Positions 1 through 10,768 of a stretch of DNA of 64,000 nucleotides are shown in pieces. Below the pieces are notes generated by a model. That model worked only from the letters and a program-made list of their open reading frames with translations. It had not been told where the DNA came from and searched no databases. The stretch lies in assembly GCA_963580455.1 (NCBI GenBank), contig OY756957.1, positions 24,954,501 to 25,018,500 on the forward strand, written 5' to 3'. The translations under genes and the position numbers were made by a program. The first letter of the stretch is position 1, and every line of letters starts with the position of its first letter. This DNA is from Euonymus europaeus. Its lineage: Eukaryota; Streptophyta; Magnoliopsida; Celastrales; Celastraceae.

Positions 1-204
1 TTATGCCCTACAAGCCTATTTTTTTGCCTATAAAGAATGAGTCGTCATTATTATTATTTGTTTTTGTTTGCTGAGAAATTTGGGTATCTTGGACTGGAAC
101 CCCAAGTCTCTGTATCCCAAGTGTAGTATTGCTATCTGCGAGATTACTATGGTATTTTCAATCGTTTTGATCATTTATAGTTATATTTCTTGATTTTGTT
201 ACAG

Positions 205-1420
205 TGAGGCTTGGACAATCTCTGGTTCTCCTTTGGACTTGCGGGATCCTCGAATTTTGGCAATGGCAGCTGCTGAACGCCATTTCCTTGAAGCTGAGTA
301 TGATGAATATTCAGATACAAATGCTACAGGAGCTGCATTTTGCCGATCTGCTGCTTTAATTGTAAGTTGTCGAGCTGAAAAGATGCTGATACAAATTGTT
401 GTTCTTTGCAGTCTCGGGCCCTTAATGCCAGGTCACTGCGATTATTTCCTTTGCTCAATTCCCTTGGCTTGGGCTAATTATCTAATATGCGTTTTAAAAT
501 GGAGATTTGTGATTTCTTTCCTGTCAAATAATTAAGCTATAGATTTCAAAATGTTCACGTGGTTCTTTGTTTTTTCCCCTCTCTGTTGTTTCGTAGTTAA
601 TGGCTCTTCTTCTCTTGAGGCATGCTATGACACTCGCCAATCCAGATGGGGATGATGATGCTTCTAATTTTTTCTCTGTAAGGAGACATCTAAGTTTTCC
701 TTTTCTTCTAATTTTCATTGTTGCATTGTTTACCAAGTATATTCTGCTTCACAGCTTTTCTTGCTTCGGGCCGCTGGGTTTCTTCTTCCTTGTTACATCA
801 TGGCCTGGGCCATTAGCATATTGCAACGTCGCAGGCAAAGACAGGTTAGAATATTGCTCTCGCTTATATGTAGAAGGAAATAATGGTGAATGATAATTTT
901 CTCTAGGATGAGGTTAATGGGAGCGAGATTATTTAAGTAAATTTATAAGCAGTCAGTGCTTCTCATCTTTTTAAAGAACTATGTTATTAACTGGTCTATT
1001 CTGAGAGAAGTCATATTTGTATTTGGTAGAAAATGGCATCTTATATTGAAGAATTTTTGTTCTGTGTTTTTGGTGTCTTTGCCATTAAGTGATATGTCTC
1101 ACTAAATGGTATCTTAGTTCTAGTTATTCTTCTTTTCCAACAATATCATGTTTGAGTGTACAACCTGTCTATATCCTTGTCACTCTCGACATATTAGATG
1201 TGGAATTTTTTTTTTTTTGAAACCTTTGCATTCTATTATTAACCTTTTGATATATTTTATGCTAAATTTGTTTGTATTGTGCCTTTTGCTAACTCAGGAA
1301 GCAGCAGCTCTTGCAGCAACTGAAGTTGCATTTATGATACAGGCTGGGCAACGTCGGGGCCTGCAGTTCACGATTGCCCCTGGACCTGCATTGACTCCCC
1401 ACCAGGAACCACTCCAATGA
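205..1420 (+). CDS. RINGv-type E3 ubiquitin ligase, 3' exons (DUF3675 region), 5' part outside window
   Basis: Four exons can be joined: 205-361, 597-677, 755-844 and 1298-1420, each bounded by AG and GT. The translation reads through GSPLDLRDPRILAMAAAE, AFCRSAALILMALLLLRHAM, LFLLRAAGFLLPCYIMAWAI and ILQRRRQRQEAAALAATEVA, and stops at TGA 1418-1420. This is the conserved C-terminal part (DUF3675) of plant RING-CH/MARCH-like proteins, which carries two hydrophobic segments likely to anchor the ligase in a membrane. The catalytic RINGv domain lies upstream, outside the window, so ligase activity is inferred from family membership. The first 204 bases look like intron. AATAAA at about 1439 is a plausible poly(A) signal. 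The splice joins keep frame throughout and no lesion is visible. Confidence 0.85.
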
Positions 1421-3692
1421 TACAGTTTTCTTTGGTACAATAAAGACATTGTGTTGTTGAAGAGATGTATACCATCAGAATTTGAGTTTGTGCTGTTGCT
1501 CATGCAACTAGTACTTGATGTTTTATTTCTGTCTGTCATGTTCTGTATCTCGAATAGGAAGCTGTGCCGCTTTTCCCTTATTTTCTTTCCCAACCGGATA
1601 CCCATGTTAATTATATACGTATGTATATATAGATCTCCTAGCTGCCATAGAGCTGCTGGAACTTGCTGTATGAATATAATTGCAAGCTTTCTCGGATAAT
1701 CGATGGTTTTAGTTTGAATTGATACAAATTCTTTGGCAATCATTGATGCTGAGTAGGAGTCTGTTTGTATATGTATTCGTTTGAAGGTTACAATTTAAGG
1801 CTATAGCTTCTTGAGGGTCTAGATTTGCCACTTGAGATGATTCCATCTATATTTTGCTCGAGTTGTTTTTAAAACATAAGGTCATTAAAAAAGAAATAAA
1901 GCAAAGGAATATTAGTTTTCCAGCTCCCAAGATAAAGAAGCAGAAGCTTTTCCTCTGATGCAACCAAGGCAGATATTTTTTTTCCATGTAAAATTTTGGG
2001 CCGTAGAAAATATGTAATATTGTGCATTGAATGACTTAGTGAAGACTATTTTTGTAAAGTGATAGTTTAGTTGTTGAATCTCTCTAACATCAAATCATAT
2101 GAAAATTATATTTTTGTGGTCACGACATCGGTGAATCTCTCTCTAAGATTAAATTGTATGGAAATAATGTTCTCACGGGCTGAACTTTGATTTAATTTTC
2201 CTTGTTATCGTTATCGTATGAAAAACTTTGATCAAATCTTCATATGCTTTGAGTATATGCCCTTCAAGTTGCGAAACCCTGCAAGAGAAGTTTCAAAGTG
2301 TAAAATGTGATGGTGAAGGATGATGATGTTGGAAAGCAACAGTTGGTATTCATTCTTTTGCTTTAAAATTGAGCCCAAAAGCAGAGAGGCCAACGTCAGT
2401 TTAGAGTATCCAACCTGTTTAATGTATTAGGCCATGACCAGTCTTTCTCAACTTGCTTTCTTTTAACAAACTAAACCTTCCTTTTCTTTTTCACAAAATT
2501 ATATGTAATGCAAGTAGGTTTCTTCATCCCTTTAATGTTTCCTTCATCTTTCAAATTTTTATCAAAGAGATTTTGAATAGAGAGATTTCATAGGTGGAGG
2601 AGAAAAAGAGAAGTTGGATATGAGAAGGCCAAAATATATGAAACAAGCCTGAACTTTGAATGAAGGGTTTGCAGTTAGAGCTATTTCCCAAGGAGAACAA
2701 ATCAGAAGAGGGACGAAAAAAAAAAGCATAAAGGGAATCAAGCACAAGAAACCAAGACTGGATTTTTTGAATGGAGAAAAGAGCTTGGAATTCTAAAGTT
2801 AGGTTTAAGCATATCCTTCTTCTAAACATCTTTACTTTTAATGGCTTTCTTGCTTCTGTAGCAATCCCTCCATATTGTCTGGCTTATGCCCTTTTTCTTT
2901 AACAGCCAAGATCATTATGATCACTAGACTAGAGAGCATAACATACATACATTTAAAAAAGCAGTAATAATATAAAAATAAATCTCCATAATTTATTCAT
3001 AATTCACAAATTGGTGTAACTTATCAGTCTTAGTGGTTTGATAGAACACAGAGATGTAATACTAATGTAGCAGCTATTGCTTAATGATTAACGTGATCAC
3101 ACAAACCTCACAGGGGGGAGTCAGTTAAAATTGACACTGGAATGGAGCTTTAGCAGTTTCAGTGGAGCCATATTGCAGCCACTAGGAACTACAGTGCAGA
3201 TTATGTTGTGCAAGTCCATGGCAGGATGGTCGGACGACGTGGCAAGTCGGCTAGTTAAGAAGAGAGTTCAATTCATCAATTGGTCTATGCTTGGTAAAAA
3301 AGAGCAATTGCAAATGATTGGGAGATGTGGGGGTAAAAAGATGCTTATCTTCCCAAGGATATTGTTCCAACTATCAACTTTTGTTCAAACCTGTCAGAGT
3401 CTTCTAAAACAGCCTTATTAATCTATTTTGCTTCCCATGAAAGACTTATGATTGAGGTGAATCTATGGGGCTTCCCTACATGTTCTTGGTCCCTCTCCTC
3501 TTGCTTTTATGCCTTTAGTCTTACAGATCCCACAAAAGATAAACAACGGCCTTATTCCTCCACATATAAGGCTTGTGAAACACAAGGAAATGCAAGTCTC
3601 AGACACACTACTACTCCTCTCAATCATTCTCTCATTATTTCTTCAAGCTAGAGATACATACACCTATATCTATCCCTCTTTGATTGCAAAAC
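1421..3692. other. Intergenic: 3' UTR of the RINGv gene and upstream region of the CLE gene
   Basis: No supported gene. The first 200-300 bases are probably 3' UTR. The rest is AT-rich with short poly-T/A runs. ORFs of 60-96 codons here show no recognisable domain and have unbiased composition. A TATA-like motif (CATATAAGG, around 3561-3569) sits about 130 bases upstream of the CLE start codon and could be its core promoter. Confidence 0.5.
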
Positions 3693-3977
3693 ATGGGTTT
3701 TTTGTTTCACAGAGGACTCATTCTATTTGTTTGTATTGGAGTTGTAGCTGTTCAACCAGACAGAGTGTCTGGCCTGAGAAGTATGGATCTTGCTTTAAGA
3801 TGGGATAAAGGGCTACTGCCATTTGTTCAACATACGCGTTTTCTGACGGCTGTTCCTGTGGAGGATTTGGAAACAAAGAGAAGTTTGGCTCCTGCGCCAT
3901 CAGCAATGTTTGATCCGAATCATTCGGAGAAAAGAAGGGTTCGTAGAGGATCAGATCCCATTCACAACAGATGCTGA
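3693..3977 (+). CDS. CLE45: CLE45-type signalling peptide precursor
   Basis: A 94-residue intronless precursor. Residues 1-20 (MGFLFHRGLILFVCIGVVAV) form a secretion signal. A variable linker follows, and the C-terminal dodecapeptide RRVRRGSDPIHN is at residues 81-92, followed only by Arg-Cys. That dodecapeptide is, as I recall it, identical to Arabidopsis CLE45, a root peptide perceived by BAM3 that represses protophloem differentiation. The ATG at 3693 is chosen because it is the first in frame and starts the signal peptide directly. Length and lack of introns are normal for CLE genes. The peptide is expected to be processed out in the apoplast. Function is inferred from peptide identity. 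Confidence 0.9.
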   Translation: MGFLFHRGLILFVCIGVVAVQPDRVSGLRSMDLALRWDKGLLPFVQHTRFLTAVPVEDLETKRSLAPAPSAMFDPNHSEKRRVRRGSDPIHNRC

Positions 3978-4671
3978 AGCACAGAGGTTGCTTTCAGAAC
4001 TGCAGAGTGCAGCGGGAAGTTTTCTAGCTAAGGAACTTGATGGCCTGATACAAAGAGGAAGATGAGGATAGTTGGTGTCCTTGACAGGTCTTCAAAGGGT
4101 TGAGGTTCCTAAATTTTTGTTTGTTCTGGTGTTAAGCTTTTGTTAATCTGAAGCATTTGCGGCTAAACGCGCATCTATGAGCCAGCATCCTTCCTACATT
4201 GTATAAATTTAGGTCCTAACCAAGATGTAGATACTTCGTGATGACGGAGGTGGTTCTCATATATAAGAAATATAGCTCAATTCCTTATTTTATCTTGAAG
4301 ATTTTTTTTTTTTGGTTTTTGTTTGTTTGTTTGTATTTGTGACTTTTAGTTACATTTTACAGTGAAATAGATGGAAGAGATTTTTAAAGCTAATACAGAT
4401 CCCCCCCTTCATCTCTAACTGTTCTGTACGTCTAGCTATTCTGTACCTTGTTCTGTTCTCTACTTGCTCATGTGTCTTGATGTTGTAACGAGGGTCATAA
4501 CAAATTCTATCATATAAATCCTGCGAAAATCAGAATTACAGTTTTTTTTTTTATCAGAAACTAAGAATTCTACCATCAAGTAGCTTAGCTTTAGCTCATA
4601 CACATTTGGTCGTATGATCTAAATTGTAGCTAACAATTTTCATGACAAAAAATGCATTTGGTTAGCTAAGG
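3978..4671. other. Intergenic, downstream of CLE45
   Basis: Likely CLE45 3' UTR followed by AT-rich spacer. An out-of-frame open stretch continues past the CLE stop to TGA 4063-4065 but has no ATG. T-runs occur at about 4304 and 4541. No other feature is recognised. Confidence 0.4.
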
Positions 4672-4828
4672 GTGAACTAGGGTGGCCAGTGGTAGAGTTG
4701 ATGGTCACAAGTTAGCCTTATCTCTGCTTGCGGAAGGTAAGGCTGTATAGTATACATCTAACCTTGGCTGACCCCTGCATTCACGACGAGATTATTGTAC
4801 ACGGGAGTTGTTTAGCTTTTTCAAAAAT
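4672..4828 (+). mobile_element. Degenerate tRNA-derived (Au/TS-like) SINE relic
   Basis: The stretch contains GGTGGCCAGTGGTAGAGTTG (A-box-like head) and then GGTCACAAGTT at the B-box position. After that come GCGGAAGGTAAGGCTGTATA, GACCCCTGCATTCACGACG and GTACACGGGAGTTGTTTAGC before a short T-run. This order matches the common plant SINE pattern (GTGGTAGAGTTG, GGTCACGGGTTCGA, GCAGGGTAAGGCTGCGTACA, then GCGGGAGC and a T-tail). The B box has lost its TTCGA core, so it is old. Clear target duplications were not found. Confidence 0.6.
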
Positions 4829-5784
4829 TCAAGGTAAAGTTGATGATTGCCTTAACACCAAACAACAAAAAACACAGATTAAGCACCAAATAACTTTTCA
4901 ACATAAGGGGAGACAGACAGAAAGGAGAAACTTACATTTTTTCTATATATCGTTACCTGAAAATACAACAATATAGGACGCTTGTCATATGAAGTTGATT
5001 CAACAGTGGGAAAATGATAGTAAGGAGCAATATTATCCTTCTAAAGATTTGCGATTTCCGTTGGGTATCATTCAAAATCAGCAAGAACAACATAGCAGAA
5101 CCCAACTTCTTTCTTGCATTTCCTTGGATCTTTGAATGGCGGTTGTAACTCAGGGATGAGAAGAATGGCACCAAAAACAATATCTTCATCACTAGAGTTT
5201 TTAACTCTAATCGCACAGCAGGTTCTGATGACTTTCGGTGAGTTTGATGACAGATCAACTTTGAGCCAATACTCCATGCTAGCTATGTGGTAAACTCAAC
5301 CCATCAGCATATATATGGTGGGATGTGACTGGGGTTATTGAAACTGGGCGCCATGTTTGATTTTCCCTTCCTCTACAACCCAGTAGCCCAAAGTCAAATT
5401 GGAGCGGCAAGTTACACTATATACCCTTTTAGGAGAGCGTGATTTGACTCTTTATTTCCCTGCCGAACCCAGAACCCATTTCCCCGCCAGAATTGGAGTT
5501 TGAACATGCCACTCGATTTCCTTTGGTTGGGGTGGGGTATTATCAGAAACTTTGTGGAGGTTCATATCAGCGCAAGGGATGTTCCCTTTGTTCACTTTTG
5601 AGTTTTGACATTGGAATTGAAGTAAACTGAGGTGCCATTGAGAAGTTTAGCTTAAAAACCAATCTGGGTATGGTGGCACTAAATAATTCAAATTTTTGTA
5701 ACCTAACATTAATATAAGTTTATATGGTATATTTTGTAAACAAATGACGTGAAAAATTAAAATTTTTAAAAATAAAATATTTCA

Positions 5785-6720
5785 ATTGAAAAACTCACTA
5801 ACACTTTTTTTTTTTCCCTTTAAACGAAATTTTAAAATATTTTATCTCTTAAAATACATATTAAATTTCGAAAAAAATTATGCATTTATAATCAGCAAGT
5901 AAAGATATATCAAACAAGATCTATCATCAACAAGTTTTATTCAGTCATTCTTAATTACATTATTTTTTTATAATAACATATGAGTTCCGTAGATTTCAGT
6001 GTTTATTTATGAGTACCTATATGGACTCGTATATCAGATTTTAATACTTTAACCTAAACCATAAGTGTTAAACCCTAAGGGGAACAAATTCGCTAAATCA
6101 TAACGGGCTCGTGTATCGAATTCTCATATTGTAACCTAAACAATAAGTGTTATAAACCTCAAAAGGAACGAAATCGTTAAACCCTAACAAGCTCGTGTAT
6201 CGGATTTTCATGTTATAACCTAAACAATATGTTATAAATCGATCTCAAGGGGAACAGATTTGCTAAACCCTAATGGGCTCGTGTATCGGATTTCCATGTT
6301 GTAATCTAAAAGACTCAAATTCGCTAAACCGCAACGAAATCGCTACAAAATCTTAAATGTCTCAAGTGCTAAACCCTAAGGTCCTAACTACTATACCTTA
6401 ACGGGTTCGAACACCCAATGTAATTTCAATAAAAATGCAAGAAAAACAACAAATATATATATATATTATACTATCATAGTGTAATAAAATTTCAGCTCAA
6501 ATAGATAGTTTATACATCATATATATGAGTTACATTGTTTTTAAAAACAATGTAATTGAAAAACACAATAAAACTATCGAGAATGGGTCTTATTAGAAAG
6601 ATTTTTCGCACTGAGTTCGAATATGTAATTTTTTTCAAAATCTAACATATATTTTGAGAGATAAAACATTTTAAAGTTTCTTCGTTTATGAAAAATTAAT
6701 ATTACTAACTCATTTTTGAA
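5785..6720. mobile_element. Inverted-repeat (MITE-like) element with an internal tandem array
   Basis: The left arm (about 5785-5883) and right arm (about 6610-6718) are diverged reverse complements. Shared blocks include TATTTTATCTCTTAAAATAC on the left against ATATTTTGAGAGATAAAACA on the right, plus an AACTCA/TGAGTT pair. The interior holds an 84-bp tandem array. No coding capacity is visible. A further copy of the right-arm motif occurs around 34570-34665, so the family is dispersed. Class is unknown because no clear target duplication was found. Confidence 0.5.
6022..6345. repeat. Diverged ~84-bp tandem array, about four copies
   Basis: The anchor GCTCGTGTATCG (variant ACTCGTATATCA) recurs at about 6025, 6107, 6191 and 6277, giving spacings of 82, 84 and 86. 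Each unit also carries AACCTAAACAATAAGTGTTA-like and GGGGAACAAATTCGCTAAA-like blocks and an AAACCCTAA motif. The copies differ by substitutions and small indels, so the array is not recent. Confidence 0.8.
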
Positions 6721-6909
6721 AAAGTCCAACATAACCTACTTACATGGTTTGTCATGTAGACTTGGGTTGAGTTGGCCTAATAAAAGTTGGGTTCTATAAC
6801 ATTTTTATAATAAATATATCTAGATAAGCAAGATGTAGGTAGTTTAATCCAACAAAGAAATACTCATTAAATCAAGGGGAAAGTATCGGAAATGCCCATG
6901 AATCTTTGA

Positions 6910-8295
6910 GTTTTGGGTCATTTTGGCCCCTAAACTTTTTTTTTCAGGCCAAAATGACTCCTCAACTTACAAAAAGGGGTCACGTTAGCCTCTGAAGTCA
7001 ATTTCTGTTAAATATGGCTGACGTGACCATTAGTCTGATGACTTGTATTTTTTTTAAAAAAATCAACGTGGATTCAAGCAACACATGAGCAACACCTGTA
7101 CATTACTGTGACAATATTTAGCTGTTTAGAAATGGGGCAAATGAGCTCTTATACTCTGAAAAATAGGGCAAGTAAGCCCTTATACTTTGAAAAATGGGCC
7201 AAGTAACACGCCCTCCCCCCCCCCCCCCTCCACCTCCAAAGTTAGGCAAATGGTTCAATAACAACCTCTTCTAAGACCTAAACTCAGGAAAATCACCCAG
7301 TTTCAAAAACAAGTTGTTTCTGCAGGGACATGAAAAATGCAGCATCAACATCAATAAAACTTGTTCCATATTACAACAGCAACAACATTCAATATGTTCC
7401 AAAACCACATAGCAGCAAGGAAAAGAATAGGGCTCACAAGATTTGGTCTTTACATCAATCCGGTGACCGGACGCTCAATTCTAAATGTAAGTAGACTTGT
7501 CTTTCATTTTGATCAAAATGCCATCTTAACAAGAATAATTTTCTGCCACCTAAATATATGTATGCCATGTTGTAGCTTGGAACCTCGATGTCAAGGACTG
7601 TAGATCGTGGAAGCCAAAACATCAATCCGAGGAATCCCTCCCAAAATGATGGCACTGGTGGTGCATAGTTGCTTATACTGAACTTTGTTCTATGTTTAGT
7701 TTTGAATTTTTGTGTCAAGAATTTTAAGACTTTGTTTGATATTTTATGTTGCTGGTGTAATATGGATTTGAAACTTATTTAATGTTGGTGTAATATGGAT
7801 TTGGATCCTATTGAATGTTGTTGATGCTATATGAATTTGAAACCTATTGAATCTTGTTGCTAATGTAATATGGAACAAGTTTTATTAATGTTGACGCTGC
7901 ATTTTTCATGTCCCTGTTGAAACATCTTGTTTTTGAAACTTGATGATTTTCCTGAGTTTAGGTCTTAGAAGAGGTTGTTATTGAACCATTTATCATAACT
8001 TTAGGGGTTTACTTTGCCCATTTTTCAAAGTATATGGGCTTACTTGCCCCATTTTTTAGAGTATAATGGCTCATTTACCCCATTTCTAAACAACTAAATA
8101 TTGCCCCACTAATGTACAAGTGTCGCTTGAATTCATGTGGATTTTTTTTTAAAAAAAAATACACGTCATCGGACTAACGATCACTTCAGCCATATTTAAC
8201 ATAAAATGACTTCAGCAACTAACATGACCCCTTTTTGTAAGTTGAGGGGTCATTTTGGCCTGGAAAAAAAAATAGCGGCCAAAATGACCCAAAAC
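6910..8295. mobile_element. Foldback DNA element with ~470-500 bp inverted arms
   Basis: The left arm (6910 to about 7397) is the reverse complement of the right arm (about 7843 to 8295). Outer ends read GTTTTGGGTCATTTTGGCC and GGCCAAAATGACCCAAAAC. Matching inner blocks include ACATGAAAAATGCAGC with GCTGCATTTTTCATGT, and CTTGTTCCATATTACA with TGTAATATGGAACAAG. The roughly 450-bp loop has no transposase. Long arms, a non-coding core and pure termini fit a non-autonomous foldback or long-TIR (Mutator-like) element. I could not find a convincing target duplication, so the exact ends and superfamily are uncertain. A C-run at about 7211-7226 interrupts the left arm. Confidence 0.8.
7748..7874 (+). 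repeat. 33-36 bp minisatellite in the foldback loop
   Basis: Units begin near 7748, 7784, 7817 and 7853, each a variant of GTTGxTGxTGTAATATGGAT followed by TTGAAACCTATTGAAT. The last, partial unit runs straight into the right inverted arm, whose inner end shares the same sequence. The array may therefore have grown out of the arm. Confidence 0.75.
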
Positions 8296-8811
8296 GCAAA
8301 TTGCACAACCGCTTTTGTTGTTCGTATAATATATAGTTTGATCAATTAAATGCTTCACGAATTGGTTTAATAAAAACGGTTTCATTTCTATTATTTTGTT
8401 CATGTATGCCATATGCTTACAGTAATTCCAACAAAACGAGGTTCGATTACAACTCAAACTTGAATTTGCAAGCTCGAGAAAGGAAACAAAGTCTAATCGA
8501 GCCAAGCTTAGTATTTGTTTTTAACATTATATGATGCCATATTAGCATTTCTGGTACACGAGGGACTTAATTGACTAAATTTTAAGTTCAATGACTAAAT
8601 TGACCTCCAACAATATCATTCACAGAACCGATAGAAGGGGCAATATAGACTTTTCGGCCAGGTCACCAATCCATGACCCACCAAAAGTTGAAAATAATTG
8701 AGAAGACAAATAAATATTCAAGTAGGGTGGGCCATACAGTATCGATCTATAACATTTATGCATGCTTAAAAGGTAGATGAATTAGGTGTAATTATGAATG
8801 AGAAAATAAAT
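8296..8811. other. Intergenic, downstream of the GASA gene
   Basis: AT-rich sequence without a recognisable gene or repeat. It should contain the 3' UTR of the minus-strand GASA6-like gene at its right end. Confidence 0.4.
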
Positions 8812-9660
8812 TCAGGGGCATTTTGGTCCTCCGCGCTTGGTCTTCCAATTATTGTAGCAGGGACACACAGCTTTGTTCCCATAGTAACCAGGAGGGACAC
8901 ACAGGCACTTTGTGCAGCATTTCTGGCAGTAGAACATGCATGGCTTGTGGTATTGTGTCTTGCTGCATCTCCTTGAACATTGTGATGGGCATTCTGGTCA
9001 TTTCAAATACACATGTATAATATTTTTTAGATTAGGACTGAAAAAAACATCATTAATTGTAATAATCCCATATGTTTAATCTGATTTCATGTCAACTCAA
9101 ATAATTTGTAAATATATTGTCCGTTTTGGACCTCTTAGACTTGCACGCACAATTTTTTCCATAAAACAGTTGAGAGGTGTTGGATTAGTTTTCTCTCAAT
9201 CCAATCCAATTCATGTCTTTTATAAGATGTATTGTTTGTTCATTCATTTTACTTACGGTAGCTCTTCAGACTTCCTGGTCCATAATTTCCCTGAAAATTT
9301 AATTTTTTGTTAGTCATTGTAAGGTAATTAAATAAGTACGATATGTGATTAATTAACTTAAACAAGCAAGTGAGGAACAACAAAATGGAGAAATAATGTA
9401 AAGAAGAATAAGAAGAAAGAAGAAAATGAGACTTTACATACCCCATCAGGATGGTACTGGTCCTGTTTTGCCATATCCTAAACAAATTAGTGAAATCACA
9501 TTTGCATTAAATATATAAAAGTGAGAGAGAGAGAGAGAGAGAGAGGCCAATTTAGAGTAATTGGTGTACATTGGAAATGGAAGAGGCAGCTCACCTTGGT
9601 TGCTACCATGGAAATGCAAGCAAATGCTAGAACCACAATGCAAAGGAACCTGCTAGTCAT
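8812..9660 (-). CDS. GASA6: GASA6-like gibberellin-regulated (snakin) cysteine-rich peptide
   Basis: Four minus-strand exons: 9595-9660, 9442-9477, 9257-9290 and 8812-8993, giving 105 residues. Residues 1-22 (MTSRFLCIVVLAFACISMVA...) are a secretion signal. A short acidic linker leads to YGPGSLKSYQC and the GASA domain with all twelve cysteines in family spacing. The end of the domain includes CLCVPPGYYGNK, CPCYNNWKT and the terminal KCP. YGPGSLKSYQC and the overall length match Arabidopsis GASA6 best. GASA peptides are secreted or wall-associated growth regulators responsive to gibberellin, and snakin members also have antimicrobial activity. A (GA)n microsatellite lies in intron 1. All phases close cleanly and the gene looks functional. 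Confidence 0.92.
9519..9543. repeat. (GA)n microsatellite in GASA intron 1
   Basis: An uninterrupted GA run of about 12 units inside the first intron of the GASA6-like gene. It could be length-polymorphic. On the coding strand it reads as a CT-rich tract. Confidence 0.9.
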
Positions 9661-10500
9661 GGCCACTGATTGTTTGATTCAAGTGTATGGAGGTAGTAGT
9701 GAATGGCAAGGTTGTGTCTGCTATAAATAGAACCCAAAGTGGTTGGCTGCTGCCTAATTTGTTGTTTAGTGCAACAGTTTGATCTCTAGAATGTCCTCCA
9801 CATTCTCTTCTTATTAACAAAGGGGAAAAAATCATTTTAAAAAAAAAATATTTTAGTCATCAATTATAAAATAGGTATAGGATTCACCTAACATTTAACA
9901 CTTCACAAAAATTGAGAGTCGAAGTGAAGGTTATATTTTGAGGATTTCAAGCATAGTAGGGAAAAAATATTATGAAGGGTATATTGATAGACTTTACACT
10001 GAGCTTATAAATTTAACTTCTTTCTACATATCAGCTTATAATTTACAAAATACTCTCCATCAACAGTAGAGTCGATAGATTCACAAATTCACATCTCACG
10101 GTATAAAAATAATATGACAAAAAAAATTAATGTAAAAAATTTTATAGAGTGATGTGACATTTTTTCAAATCGTTGGATAGGAATTTCAGGCTTCAGAAAA
10201 TTATAGAGGGCCCAATTATAATAAATATAAAAAGAGTTCATACACATGGAAAGAATCAAGTGGAAGACAGAAATAAAATCATGTGACGTGGCGAGATCAT
10301 AGAGTGAGATATACCAAAAAGTGTAGTACTGAAGTGAGGGAATAAAACGAGGGTGACAAAAAAATTTATAATCCTAAACTAATTCAAGTTTAGACATAAA
10401 TTATATATCTTAAATCTGGATCTAAGTACAATGATTTGGTATGGTTCAAAATTGAATTTAATTCTAAATATAAAAAATTTATCCTATTTAACTTTTTATA
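9661..10500. other. Intergenic: upstream region of GASA6
   Basis: On the minus strand, CTATTTATAG at 9720-9729, about 60 bases upstream of the ATG, is a TATA-like candidate for the GASA6 promoter. The remainder is AT-rich with no recognisable gene. Confidence 0.4.
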
Positions 10501-10768
10501 ATACAACCCAAATTAGATTAGTCTTATTTACTTTTCCGAATTATAATTAATCCGAATAAAATCAATCAAATATGTTTGAAACTAAACCCTAATACAACCC
10601 AAATTAGATTAGTCTTATTTACTTTTCTGAATTATAATTAATCCAAATAAAATCAATCAAATATGTTCGAAACTAAACCCTAATACAACCCAAATTAGAT
10701 TAGTCTTATTTACTTTTCTGAATTATAATTAATCCAAATAAAATCAATCAAATATGTTCGAAACTAAT
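10501..10768. repeat. 91-bp tandem repeat, about three near-identical copies
   Basis: ATACAACCCAAATTAGATTA recurs at 10501, 10592 and 10683, a constant 91-bp period. Each unit continues through ACTTTTCTGAATTATAATTA and ends with GAAACTAAACCCTA; the third copy breaks off after GAAACTAA. Copies two and three are almost identical, and copy one has a few substitutions (for example CCGAATAAA for CCAAATAAA). The high similarity suggests recent expansion. Confidence 0.92.

Noticed and set aside
3131..3421. 96-codon ORF upstream of CLE45
   Set aside because: No recognised domain. It lies in the CLE45 promoter region and shows no splice-consistent partners.
5068..5277. Minus-strand 69-residue ORF (MEYWLKVDLSSNSPKVIR...)
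   Set aside because: Amino-acid composition looks gene-like, but I recognise no family, no exons extend it convincingly and it overlaps another ORF. Not enough for a gene call.
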